NCBI GenBank assembly: GCA_030435675.1
Contig: CM059621.1
Span: 15,004,001 to 15,068,000, forward strand
Origin: Steinernema hermaphroditum
Taxonomy: Eukaryota; Nematoda; Chromadorea; Rhabditida; Steinernematidae
DNA: 64,000 bases
Reading direction: 5' to 3'
Both the position numbers and the translations under genes were made by a program. Under the pieces are notes generated by a model. That model had not been told where the DNA came from. It saw only the letters and a program-made list of their open reading frames with translations, and did not search any database. Shown here piece by piece: positions 1 to 9,340 of this stretch. Each line of letters begins with the position of its first letter. Positions within the stretch are counted from its first letter, which is position 1.

Positions 1-48
1 AAGGCAAGCCCTCCTGGCAAATCATCTACTATATTCTGCGCTTTTCAG

Positions 49-255
49 CTCCTCCTTCTCCTTGCTTTCGTCGTTGCCGTCACCTTCGCAGGGCGCGATT
101 GCGGAAAGTCGTATCCCTGTATGCTTGCTGGATCATAAACTCGATGTTTGTTTCGATTTTCAGGCGAAACCACGAAGGACTGCCAAATTTTGACATTTTG
201 TAAGAGTGACGGATGCTGCTGGAACCCGTGGAACCTTCCTCCCTCGGTGCAGTGA
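49..255 (+). CDS. small secreted six-cysteine peptide (5' partial)
   Basis: Two exons are visible: 49-118, preceded by a CTTTTCAG acceptor, and 164-255, joined across a 45-bp intron with a GTATGC donor and TTTCAG acceptor. The joined frame gives a hydrophobic Leu/Val run typical of the end of a signal peptide, then a short mature peptide beginning around RDCGKSYPC with six cysteines, two of them adjacent, followed by a Trp-rich tail and TGA. The initiator ATG must lie left of the window. AATAAA at 352-357 is a likely polyadenylation signal. Cysteine spacing resembles small secreted disulfide peptides in general; no family can be named. Function unknown. Confidence 0.6.
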
Positions 256-866
256 ATACTGTAGTCAGTCCGACACATCCGCGTTTCTTAAATGGTTGTT
301 GTAATGCTTTCGAAGTATGGCGCTAACTTGCAAAACTGTCTTTTATCGAGAAATAAATGCACTTTCCTTTAGCTGTCACATCGTGAGAATGCGCTTGACG
401 CATAACTTCGGAAAAAAGGTCCAAAACGAAGTATTACATATATTACACAAATCTGATTTAAAGAGAACCAGCATTGGGCCCTTAGGGATGTTCGTTAGCA
501 GCACTGGTTTTCAAAAATTTCGAAATGATCAGATGTGATTTTTGGACAAAATAACTTGAATGAAAGTGGCATTTATTGTATATCGATGTATCATATACTG
601 ATGAGAAAAATCGATTAATATCCGTCACAAGATTTGATCGTAGCTAGAGTACGCAGTAACAGTTAAAGGTCATCAAAAAAAATTAGAAAACTGAGTGAAA
701 CTTTTATTGCTCTTCTATTTGAACGACCCATTCGGATTTTTCCACTTTTATTGGTGCACGACGAACGAAAGTCTGGTAAACATAAGGAAGCAAAAGGCGA
801 AGTGATAAGACCTTGCTGACAAAGGTCATAATCACCACGCGTGTTTATCTCTCGCTGTCTCCGCCA
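256..866. other. gene-free stretch
   Basis: AT-rich DNA carrying the presumed 3' end of the preceding peptide gene (AATAAA at 352-357). The open frames on either strand are short and have no splice context, domain or signal peptide. Nothing else was recognised. Confidence 0.5.
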
Positions 867-1197
867 TCAGGACGAAGTGAACTTTTGGCGATGCACTGCT
901 AACTAAACTTCATGTTCGAAGCGGTTGATTCAAACCGTAAACTGTATTTGATTCGAAGCGCAAGAACGGTAAGTGGTTTGTTTACACTTCGTGAGTCTCC
1001 GGCGGTGCGCTTGCCACCTACATCATTTTGTATTCAAGACCCATTCCGTCTCTCTGGAATACAATTTCGCTCTTCTATCGGGGCTCTGAACATCTCATAA
1101 AGTCAGTTTTATGCAAATTCCCACAGAGCGCCGAGGCTGTATAAAAGGCAATCCTGATGGACCATCGTCACCAACAGCTTCTCAGGCTCCTTCCGCC
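867..1197 (+). promoter_or_regulatory. upstream region of cysteine-rich gene copy 1
   Basis: This stretch is shared almost base for base with the region upstream of copy 2 (5190-5262 plus 5805-6053). It contains an octamer-like ATGCAAAT at 1111-1118 and a TATAAAAGG box at 1140-1148, 50 bp before the ATG at 1198. The same two elements sit at identical spacing in copy 2 and are missing from copy 3. The ORF that opens at the octamer ATG runs in frame into the gene, but the TATA box lies inside it, so the real start is the later ATG. Confidence 0.65.
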
Positions 1198-1602
1198 ATG
1201 AAGACCATCGTCGCCTCTCTCCTGCTCCTCCTGGCCGTTTCCGTCGCTGGACAGATCAAGTTCCCTCGACGCTTCGCCTCCCTCGAGTCCGAGAAGGCTG
1301 CGCTCTCCAACGAAGACCTTCCGAAGAAGCTGTGCCCTTGTCCTCTGCGGCTGGGACTGCAACTCCCCTGCCACTGCGATGATGAACAGTCCGAAAAGGC
1401 CCCTATCGCCAACGAAGAACCCGAAAAGGACGTCACCGTGTGCCCTTGTCCTCCTGGCTTCAAGATATGCATGTGTGAAAATGGAATCCCTGTGGCTGGA
1501 AATGTCGCCCAGGACGCTCCTACCGTTGTCGAGGCGAGGTTCCCAGGTTCGAAGCATTGCTTCACTAAGCCCAACAACAAGTGCAACGGCGCTGACGTCT
1601 GA
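1198..1602 (+). CDS. secreted cysteine-rich protein, copy 1
   Basis: Single-exon gene of 134 codons. A clear signal peptide (MKTIVASLLLLLAVSVAG) is followed by a mature region made of two imperfect internal repeats. Each repeat has an acidic SEKA..NE lead-in and then a C-P-C-P...C-x-C block; a last pair of cysteines lies near the C-terminus, ten cysteines in all. The start was chosen because it begins the signal peptide and lies 50 bp downstream of a TATA box. AATAAA at 1654-1659 is the likely poly(A) signal. Two near-identical paralogues lie at 6054 and 13996. The family is not one I recognise; a secreted effector or antimicrobial role is only a guess. Confidence 0.85.
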   Translation: MKTIVASLLLLLAVSVAGQIKFPRRFASLESEKAALSNEDLPKKLCPCPLRLGLQLPCHCDDEQSEKAPIANEEPEKDVTVCPCPPGFKICMCENGIPVAGNVAQDAPTVVEARFPGSKHCFTKPNNKCNGADV

Positions 1603-1652
1603 AGGACCTCGAAGGTCATTTCTCTCTCAGTAATGGCTGTATGATTTGCTAA

Positions 1653-2030
1653 GAATAAATGTATGAGCAAAGAGGTCGTTTGGCAGACCAAGTTCTATTG
1701 TAACGAAACAAGAAATGTCTATCTTAATTCTTCAGTTTATTTGGGGTTTTATATGTCTTTATTAGAAATTTAAAAGTATTTGTTATTATTGGTACTTTTG
1801 TTTTTGGTTTAAGGCTCTGTCTTCTTTATTTATGCATTATGTACTTGTGATGATGTGCACTGTCTAACTTTAAGTTAGAAGGGTAAAAGACTCCTTGTTA
1901 TTAGTACAGCTAAATTTCTAATAAAGACATATAAAACCCCAAATAAACTGAAGAATTAATATAGACATTTCTTGTTTCGTTACAATAGAACTTGGTCTGC
2001 CAAACGACCTCTTTGCTCATACATTTATTC
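1653..2030. repeat. 120-bp inverted repeat around a 138-bp spacer
   Basis: Arms 1653-1772 and 1911-2030 are reverse complements with a single mismatch that I could see. The left arm begins inside the 3' UTR of copy 1, at the AATAAATGTATGAGC stretch also present after copy 3 (14450s), so it is the gene's own 3' flank that was duplicated in inverted orientation. The spacer holds a smaller palindrome (1863-1870 with 1872-1879). No ORF. Read-through transcription would give a long hairpin RNA. Confidence 0.85.
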
Positions 2031-2439
2031 ATGACATGACACGGTTTGATATATACGTCGTCGGATGTGAAGGGATTGTTGCACATTTGTCGTCAATCGT
2101 CGTTGAACAAAAGATTCAAGGTTCTTTGGAAATTTGCAAATTTTGCAAAACCCATTACGCTTAAAGATCCCGGATGAGCAATCGTATCGCGACCGACCCG
2201 CAAGTGGTACACGTTCAAATTACAAAACCCCAAAAATATAAAGCTGTACTAGCAAGAACATCGTTAATGTTAATGCAGAAAAGGCTTCAAATTTTTGTGA
2301 ACGACACGAAAAAGCGGATTTGTGACCGCTCAAGCGAGCACTCATTCAGTCATTCTCTGTGCTCGCTCTGGGACGAACAGTCAACGCTATTGCAAATCGC
2401 TATGTTCATAGTGGGCCGACTCATGAGCAGACTGTCTAG
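2031..2439. other. no gene recognised
   Basis: Intergenic DNA between the inverted repeat and the next gene. A 119-codon frame (2174-2533) crosses it but has no signal peptide, family resemblance or compatible splice phase with the exons downstream, so it is not called. Confidence 0.4.
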
Positions 2440-2923
2440 AAACGAATCGACCGGTGTACTGTCCTACTTGGCCCGCATTGTTGCCGACCTTCAACTCCGC
2501 GACCGGTGGCAACGATCGGCGATCTTCTGGTGAGCTCCATATTTCCATCCGCGTTGACAGCGTCGATTTCAGATCTGTATCCTGGCGGCGCTGATCACGA
2601 CTGCTGCAGTGACATGCACGAAGAATGGGACCAGAAAGGTCCCCGATGTCGTCCCCAAGAACCACCAGTCAATGGATACGCAGAGTACATCGACCTACAA
2701 GTACACACCGTAAGCCAGATATTTCTAGATGCTTTCTTGATCCTACTTCTATAGACCTCCTGACGACGCTCCTCCTCCCGACGTTAACGACGAGGAGGAG
2801 CCCCCTGGTGTCAGATTTCCTCGTGGTGACGACGGCAAACGCATTGACCGAACGTATGAAGTGTTTCCTGCGGTGCGCAAGGAGGAGAGAAGTGATAGAT
2901 CCGGTCGGTTTGTAAGTAAATAG
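2440..2923 (+). CDS. uncharacterised secreted or membrane protein (5' end unresolved)
   Basis: Three joined segments are supported: a first exon ending at 2529 (GTGAGC donor), 2573-2709, and 2755-2923 (TAG stop). Introns are 43 and 45 bp. The joined frame reads through a hydrophobic ICILAALITTAAVTC stretch, a signal peptide or membrane segment, then a Thr/Ser-rich part, a Pro/Asp-rich acidic part and a basic C-terminus. No in-frame ATG exists between the upstream stop (2437-2439) and the hydrophobic region, so the start lies in an unseen small exon or at a GTG near 2506. GTAAGT just before the stop could be another donor. No family recognised. Confidence 0.55.
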
Positions 2924-2993
2924 GCCATCTTGCAACCAGGTTTCAATGTGCGTTTATTCGAAATGATCTGTTACATACTATTTACAGGGCTAT

Positions 2994-4465
2994 TCACATT
3001 TTGGGAGGAGGGTGATTCAGGCACGCCGAATTCTGTGGGCTCAGGTGGTAGAGGCCGGGGTTGGCATAAATGGTTCGGACGCATTCTTTCCGGTAGTACT
3101 CGTTCTTGGCAACCCAGTTCTTAGGGTAATTAGCAGGGTCGAAGTAGGGGATGAGTCCACCGTAGTTAGCCGGAACACAGTTGCACGGGGCCTCTTTCCA
3201 GGTGGAAGACCAGTCAGGCTGGTAGCTGAGAGGGTACTTCATGGCGCTGAACTTGACGGGCATGCCCTTGCAGGAGAGGAGACTATCAGGTCCAGCGGGG
3301 ACTTTGAAGTAGTCGCAGAACCACTTGAAAGCACGGATTCGGCGATTCTCGCCGCCTCCTCCAGGCTCGTCGGCCGACAGACCTCCACACTCGTTGTTGA
3401 TGACCAAGGAGGTGGGTCCGAAGATGGGACCCTTGTAGCCGGCCCGTTCATTCTGTTGTCCGGCGCCCCACTGACCTGAACCAGATTGCGATTAGGGAGA
3501 GAATGTGATAAGGCTTGCTTACCCATGACGATGTCGTGCATGGCAGGCTTTGGAGGTTGCGGAGTCATGTAGAACCAGAGGGAGGCCATGATGGCGAGGG
3601 GAGGGTTCATGTGGGTCATGACAAGATTGGGCTTCTTGAGAATGTCCAGGTGGATGTTCTGCTCCTTCAGCCACTGCTGGAAGGCGCCGTAGTTGTAGTT
3701 ATAGGAGATCTGGATGGCGCCGCGGCCGAAGTAGCATCCGGTGAAGAAGCTGCCGCTCTTTCCCTTCGAGCAGGGGTAGAAGTACTCTGTCGTCTTGTCC
3801 GCTGAGCAGTAGACTCCTCCAGTGTTGCATTTGTCTCCATCGGAGGGCTGATGTCCAGGCGCGTTGGGAGGGAGGAATCCAGAGGTCGGACCGCCTTCGA
3901 ACCAGTTGAAGAAGCCTCCGCGGTAGAAGCAGTTCCTGGCCTGTTCCTTCGTCATCTTGCTGCCACCCCTAAGCGACGAGTCTTACGTGATCGTATTAAC
4001 CATTCATTAACTCACTGGTAGAGACCACTGTCGTTCTCTCCGGTCTCCTGAACGGCGTGGGCGAAAAAAGCGGCCAAATCGCGACGGTAGTTTTGCTTTG
4101 CTGAGTACTCCTTGTTGGGGCTGGACGTTCCAAAGCTCGGGAAGTAGCGAGCGGCGATGACGAAGGACTCGTAGGAATAAGGGTAGCACGGATTCGGTCC
4201 CCATCCGATGTTGGCGTGGGGGAAGAGGTCGGCGAACATCTCCTTGGTGAACCAGCTCTCCAGCTTCGATTTCGGACGGTTGTTCGGATCTGTCGGAAGT
4301 TTGCAGCTCTTGGGAGGTCCGGAGCCGTACTTCGGAGCCGCTGGGCAGTCTTTGGCACTTCCCGTAGTGGCAGCAAGGCCATGGCTGAGGAGGGCTGAAA
4401 GGAACGGCTTGAGTGAAGCCTAGCCTCTTATCCTTACCAAGTAGGATAACGAGTGTCGACTTCAT
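2994..4465 (-). CDS. secreted GH19-family chitinase
   Basis: Four exons on the minus strand: 4438-4465, 4016-4394, 3523-3968 and 2994-3475, joined by 43-47-bp introns into 444 aa. A signal peptide (MKSTLVILLALLSHGLA) leads a complete GH19 catalytic domain. The block FFAHAVQETG near residue 126 carries the catalytic acid Glu of plant class I/II chitinases; FNWFEGG follows; YFGRGAIQIS near 215 and AIMASLWFYMTPQ near 261 match the two classic GH19 signatures. Family chemistry is hydrolysis of beta-1,4-GlcNAc bonds in chitin by inversion. In nematodes such enzymes may act on eggshell, dietary fungal or host chitin; which applies here is unknown. A GATA motif (CTTATCT, 4531-4537) lies 66 bp upstream of the start. 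Confidence 0.93.
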
Positions 4466-4663
4466 CTCGGCGATGAGCGATGACCGAAGTGGCTCTCCAT
4501 TTATGTGGTGCAAATGGGCGTCCCCTTCATCTTATCTCCGGCCGATTAGGGCACACAGCGTGCGTTCTCGATAACATTTCTCGGCCAGGGACCTTGTTTA
4601 TGTGGCCTTAGGGCAGAATGAGTTCACTTGGAACGGTTCTTGTCAGTACGCAGATGAGCGGAG

Positions 4664-4840
4664 ATGTCTGCGACCGTAGACGATGGAATCCGGACACCCC
4701 CACCTCCCATCACCGCTGGCAACAAGATGCCAGGAATCACCGAAGATGTCATCCCGAAGGTCATCAATGCTCTGAGGACGAAGCTGGAGAGAAAATCGTA
4801 TGATGGAGGGTTGTTTGTCATGAATAAAAAGAAGTTCTGA
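4664..4840 (+). CDS. possible 58-aa small ORF
   Basis: ATG at 4664 follows an in-frame stop and opens a 58-codon frame: a Thr/Pro-rich N-terminal third, then a stretch with regular amphipathic spacing (ITEDVIPKVINALRTKLERK) and a Lys-rich end. Codon choice looks coding-like and the other frames here are poorer. It could be a stand-alone small protein or the last exon of a gene whose earlier exons I cannot see; a TGTCAG acceptor-like site ends at 4646. AATAAA overlaps the last codons (4823-4828). No family recognised. Confidence 0.4.
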   Translation: MSATVDDGIRTPPPPITAGNKMPGITEDVIPKVINALRTKLERKSYDGGLFVMNKKKF

Positions 4841-5189
4841 AGTATCAGATTCGGTTCTCATAACAGACTATGAATGTCTCCGTTACTCTCTTCGTCTAAT
4901 TCGAAAGCGAACGAAGAGTGAAAGTCCTCCGTGTTATTATTATTAGTGCATGTTTGGATGGTAAAGTGTAAACCCATTAAAAGGGCCGTAAAATATGTCC
5001 TCATCTTGTTACTTGTGCACTTTTGAGCGCCGCAGCTATTCTGTGAGAAGCAGTTCAAAGAATCGATATGGCGAGGATAGTCGAAGATAAACGTTTATAT
5101 CACTACTACAATAATCGAAAAAGCCAAGCATCAAGCGGTGTTCTCAATTGAGTCCGAAATGAAAACGAGTCCGAGAGCCGTTCGGTTTC
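4841..5189. other. no gene recognised
   Basis: Intergenic DNA between the small ORF and the region upstream of cysteine-rich copy 2. No convincing ORF, RNA gene or repeat was seen. Confidence 0.4.
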
Positions 5190-6053
5190 GTCAGGACGAA
5201 GTGAACTTTTGGGGTTGCCTGCCAGCTGAGCTTCATGTTTAAAGCATTGATAAACTGTATTTGATTCGAAGCGCGATTTACACGATTTACACGATTTATC
5301 TTCCCGAATCAACGGCTTACGCCGTGCAGGACGTCTCATATATGCACAAAGAAGAACATAGTCACACCGTGGTCGCTGATTTTCTTCTGATTTCGGTGGA
5401 GCAGACGAATCCGAATAGAATGCAGCGTTCCCATTAGTTTGCGCGGGCATCGAAGTCGTGAAGAGCTGATTCCGGAAGTGGAATAGCGGTGGAGTAGAGC
5501 CAACGGAGCGGAGAGTCATCTTCGGTTCGGCTGGCGGCGTGGACTTCGGAGTTGCAACGCTTTTTCGGATTCTCTGGCGGCGCGTGTAGAGTCGGGCGGT
5601 CGTGACTGGCTTTTTTGGCGAGACGGTGGAACTACGGCTCCCTGGTGTTCCAGGCCTTCTGGGAGCCGGGGCGATCATTGCGCCAACACCGACGGCCGAG
5701 AACGACCGCTCACTTAACTCATCCGGCTCAGACAGCCTCAGAGAGAGAGAGAGAGAGCGAGTGGACGACCCGACCGATCGCTGGGGGCACAAATGAAAGA
5801 CCTCGATTCGAAGCGCAAGAAGGGTAAATGGTTTGTTTACACTCCGTGAGTCTCCGGCGATGCACTTGCCACCTGCATCATTTTGCATTCAAGACCCATT
5901 CCTTCTCTCCTGGAATACAATTTCGCTCTTCTATCGGGGCTCTGAACATCTCATAAAGTCAGTTTTATGCAAATTCCCACAGAGCGCCGAGGCTGTATAA
6001 AAGGCAATCCTGATGGACCATCGTCACCAACAGCTTCTCAGGCTCCTTCCGCC
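5190..6053 (+). promoter_or_regulatory. upstream region of copy 2, split by an insertion
   Basis: Positions 5190-5262 and 5805-6053 together reproduce the upstream region of copy 1. The octamer ATGCAAAT (5967-5974) and TATAAAAGG (5996-6004) are intact and correctly spaced from the ATG at 6054, so the core promoter should still work. The distal part is pushed about 540 bp away by the inserted element at 5275-5804. Confidence 0.75.
5275..5804 (-). mobile_element. 530-bp retroposon-like insert with 12-bp target duplication
   Basis: GATTCGAAGCGC occurs once in the copy 1 upstream region but twice here (5263-5274 and 5805-5816), directly flanking the 530-bp insert. Read on the minus strand, the element starts in a CT-rich stretch and ends in repeats of ATCGTGTAA next to the duplication, as expected of a non-LTR or SINE-type 3' end. 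Diverged relatives lie at about 42805-43000, 43796-43945 and 49750-49900. A 260-codon minus-strand frame (5106-5888) runs through the element and both flanks and is therefore probably accidental. Confidence 0.75.
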
Positions 6054-6458
6054 ATGAAGACCATCGTCGCCTCTCTCCTGCTCCTCCTGGCCGTTTCCGT
6101 CGCTGGACAGATCAAGTTCCCTCGACGCTTCGCCTCTCTCGAGTCCGACAAGGCTGCGCTCTCCAACGAAGACCTTCCGAAGAAGCTGTGCCCTTGTCCT
6201 CTGAGGCTGGGACTGCAACTCCCCTGCCACTGCGATGATGGACAGTCCGAAAAGGCCCCTATCGCCAACGAAGAACCCGAAAAGGACGTCACCGTGTGCC
6301 CTTGTCCTCCTGGCTTCAAGATATGCATGTGTGAAAATGGAATCCCTGTGGCTGGAAATGTCGCCCAGGACGCTCCTACCGTTGTCGAGGCGAGGTTCCC
6401 AGGTTCGAAGCATTGCTTCACCAAGCCCAACAGCACGTGCAACGGCGCTGACGTCTGA
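6054..6458 (+). CDS. secreted cysteine-rich protein, copy 2
   Basis: Single exon, 134 codons, nearly identical to copy 1: same signal peptide, same two C-P-C-P...C-x-C modules and terminal cysteine pair. Differences include Glu to Asp in the first acidic segment, Glu to Gly after the first module, and NST in place of NNK near the end, which creates an N-glycosylation sequon. Homology with copy 1 continues about 20 bp past the stop, then ends abruptly at TGTTGTATCC (about 6480), where retroelement sequence begins; the normal 3' UTR and AATAAA have been lost from this position. Confidence 0.85.
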   Translation: MKTIVASLLLLLAVSVAGQIKFPRRFASLESDKAALSNEDLPKKLCPCPLRLGLQLPCHCDDGQSEKAPIANEEPEKDVTVCPCPPGFKICMCENGIPVAGNVAQDAPTVVEARFPGSKHCFTKPNSTCNGADV

Positions 6459-6479
6459 AGGATCTCGAAGGTCATTTCT

Positions 6480-7871
6480 GTTGTATCCTCGGGCTGGATA
6501 CGAGAGGTAATCGGCGGACGGGACGCGCTTGTGCGGAACGAGGAACACACGTTGCAACAAAAACAACTTTATCCGTGCCAAAAACCCACAACAACAACCT
6601 CGCCTTACTCACTACTAGCATCAGCCCACACACACTGTAGCCGGGAGATCGTGGTGGGACCCAGACCCATTACGACAACTCCCCCCTCCACACAAGAAAG
6701 TAGAGTGTCCCCACTCTAAACATACAAAACCCCTCACAACACAACAAAATTCGGCACAACACAATCAACATATTCAGGCTTTCGGCCCTCCGTCTTGCTT
6801 CTTTGCTGCCTCAGTTTTCTTCTCCTTGAATTTGAGGGGAACCTCCCTCAGGTTCGCGGCCACCGCCAAAGAATCTCCCAGTAGGCCATACTTCGCTTGC
6901 TGGGCTTTGACTTCACCGGTTACGCCTCTCTTTCCCGGCGCTTGAGCTCTCGTGGCTCTTTTCCTGGGATTTCCCTGGCTCGCCTGCAGCGGCTTGCCGC
7001 ACTGGGGCGGTCTCTTCTGGGTCGGGACAGCTACGGTTTCGACGACGGCTACGTTTCTTACGGCCGTGCGTGGAGAACAGGATGTCTCCCTGTAGAATCA
7101 AACTGAAGCTGAATCGAGACTGAGCCACGAGCGCACGCGCGGCCCGCTTTTATCTCCTTCCTCTTGACCGGTCAGCTGAGTGGAGCTGCTCTCCATCTGT
7201 TTGGGTTTCTTCTGAGCGATTGGATTTTAAAGAAATTTGATGTAGGGGAACCCTACGACTACACCGTACAATACCCACCTTATGGGATTATCGTCCCGAT
7301 AATCAGGATGGGCGCATGAGAGGTTTGGAAGGCGTGTATTGATGAATTTTTTTTTTTTTTTTTTTTTTTTTTTGAGGAGTGGGGTCCACTCAAGAATCAG
7401 CAGTGCTGGGGACAGTCCAAGTTATATTTGGTTGTTGGGATCCAACAAGGTGTACTAGAGGTGGATTTATTTGGTTGACGGGGTCCGTCATGATTTCCGC
7501 GCAGCTACTTGAAGAATGGTGACTACTTGTGTGGCCAAGGCCATGCAGTATGTTTCAGCCCTCTGACTGATCACATACTGCACACTAGAGGAATGAATAT
7601 TTTGGGGTGCAGGTTCTGCACAGGTTTTTGGGGTTTGGTGTGCGGGGACCGCACGAGGGTTTGGACGACGGGAGCGCCCAGGGCCGGGGCCGGGGCTCGG
7701 ACGGTTACGTCGATCATACGCCGGGGGGTTGGGCGTAGCCGTTGGGTTTTTGGACATGAATCTGAAACTAGGGAAACGACTTACTATGGGTGGCTTCCTT
7801 CAAGAGACACGATCGCGAGTGGATGAGCGCACGTCCGAGGGAGGTGAAGAGGCGGAAGACGTCTGGACCGT
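6480..7871 (-). other. 3' portion of the gypsy element, unassigned
   Basis: Between the integrase stop and copy 2 lie an A/C-rich presumed LTR part (about 6480-6770), an open minus-strand frame without ATG (about 7096 to 6774, basic and Ala/Lys-rich), an 89-codon Pro-rich minus frame (7488-7757) and an uninterrupted run of 27 T (7347-7373, poly-A on the element strand). An AATAAA on the minus strand about 90 bp before the A-run suggests a polyadenylated RNA end. None could be assigned a function. Confidence 0.4.
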
Positions 7872-9085
7872 TCAGTGAGACACTGAGTGGCGAACGTGGC
7901 TATCAGAGCTACGTGACCGCAGGTTGTAACGGCACGGCGACTGTCGTGCCGAGGCGGCGCGATGGCCTCTCGTCGTTTTCCCTTCCTGATCGCGCTGCCC
8001 ATCTTCTTCTGCAGACACAACATCACGATCAGCGCTCTCTGACCGTTTGTGCGTCGCCGCTGGGCCGGTCATCTCGCAAAAGATCTTTAATTGATTGAAG
8101 TGCACTCTTTTGGGTGTACTCTGAGGGGCCTCGCAACTGACGATGAACGCATATGGGTCGTCTGTGCGCACTACACGGTATAATCCAACCCAGGGGCGCG
8201 TCAATTTGCGAGACAGGCCCACTTTTGATTTGTCCTTGCATAAAAGAACCCTGTCGCCTGGCTCGATGGTGCTGGGCGCCGCTGTTTTGTCGTACCTCTC
8301 TTTGCTTTTGACGCGTTCCGCCTCAGAGTGCACTTTTGCCGCTTCCCAGGCGTCGCGGATCGAAAGGGTCAGTTCCTTCCTAAAGGTGCTTATTTCGGAC
8401 CCTGTGAACACTTCGCGGGCTTTGGAGGACAAGAGGTGATCCAATTCAAACAAAGGATCACGCCCAAACATGAGAAAGAATGGGGTTTCACCTGTCGATT
8501 GATGGACCGTTGTGTTATAACACCAGTTTATGTATGGCAATACGGTATCCACATCTGTGTGAGTCGGATTTACGGTTTTCCGCAACATCAGATTAAAGGT
8601 CCGGAAGGTGCGCTCCACTGCACCATTGCTTTGGTGATAGTACGGTACGGAGAAGGTTTTGTCTATGTCAAGCAAATCACAAAATTCCTTAAACACGGCC
8701 GACGAAAAATAGCTGGCGTTATCTGAGAGGATCTCCCCGGGCGATCCAAAGGTTAAAACAAGGTTGTTCATAATGGCGCGCGCTACCGTAACCGATGTGT
8801 AATCTTTCAATGGGACGGAGATTACATATCGGGTGAAAAGGTCTAGTATGTTTAGAATGTACCGGTTTCCTCGCGCACTAGGGGGAAAAGGACCACAGAT
8901 GTCGACTGCAGCCTTATCCCAAACAGAGTTTGAAATTATCGATCTCATCGGGGTTTTCAACGCACCTGATGGATTTGTTTCTTGACAGACCGGACATTCA
9001 CGACACCACCTGACCACGTCTCCCGCCATAGCTGACCAGAAATACGGGCCTAATTTATGAAGTGTGGCCCTCGCTCCTCTGTGCC
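7872..9085 (-). pseudogene. gypsy integrase fragment
   Basis: A long open minus-strand frame encodes the H2C2 zinc-finger end (CRECPVCQ), the rve integrase core with D..D..E spacing (AAVDICGPF, LSDNASYF, SNGAVERTF) and a C-terminal RYNLRSR motif typical of Ty3/gypsy pol ends. It catalysed strand transfer of element DNA. The frame is intact, but it is separated from its own RT domain by the LINE and by an inverted duplication, so it cannot be expressed as a normal polyprotein. Confidence 0.88.
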
Positions 9086-9317
9086 TTTCCTGAATTGGTC
9101 AGGAAAAGCCTGTTCGACTACTTTCACGGCAGTCGCTCGGCCGGAGGGCACAGAGGAGCGAGGGCCACACTTCATAAATTAGGCCCGTATTTCTGGTCAG
9201 CTATGGCGGGAGACGTGGTCAGGTGGTGTCGTGAATGTCCGGTCTGTCAAGAAACAAATCCATCAGGTGCGTTGAAAACCCCGATGAGATCGATAATTTC
9301 AAACTCTGTTTGGGATA
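8915..9317. repeat. 171-bp inverted duplication inside gypsy pol
   Basis: Arm 8915-9085 and arm 9147-9317 are reverse complements of equal length around a 61-bp centre. TTCCTGAATTGGTCAGGAA, itself an imperfect palindrome, occurs next to each arm (9087-9105 and 9318-9336). The centre reads in the plus orientation as the gypsy sequence expected just upstream of the zinc finger, so this is a local inversion-duplication at the left edge of the LINE insertion. Confidence 0.85.
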
Positions 9318-9340
9318 TTCCTGAATTGGTCAGGAATCAC

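Noticed and set aside
1168..1691. Minus-strand ORFs opposite cysteine-rich copies (also at 6024-6581 and 13966-14564)
   Set aside because: Complementary shadows of the signal-peptide genes, preserved only because the plus strand is conserved.
2174..2533. 119-codon plus-strand ORF
   Set aside because: Splicing it to the following exons creates an immediate stop; no signal peptide or motif.
5106..5888. 260-codon minus-strand ORF
   Set aside because: It runs through a mobile insert and into both flanks across the target-site duplication, so it cannot be an ancestral gene; no domain or splice support.
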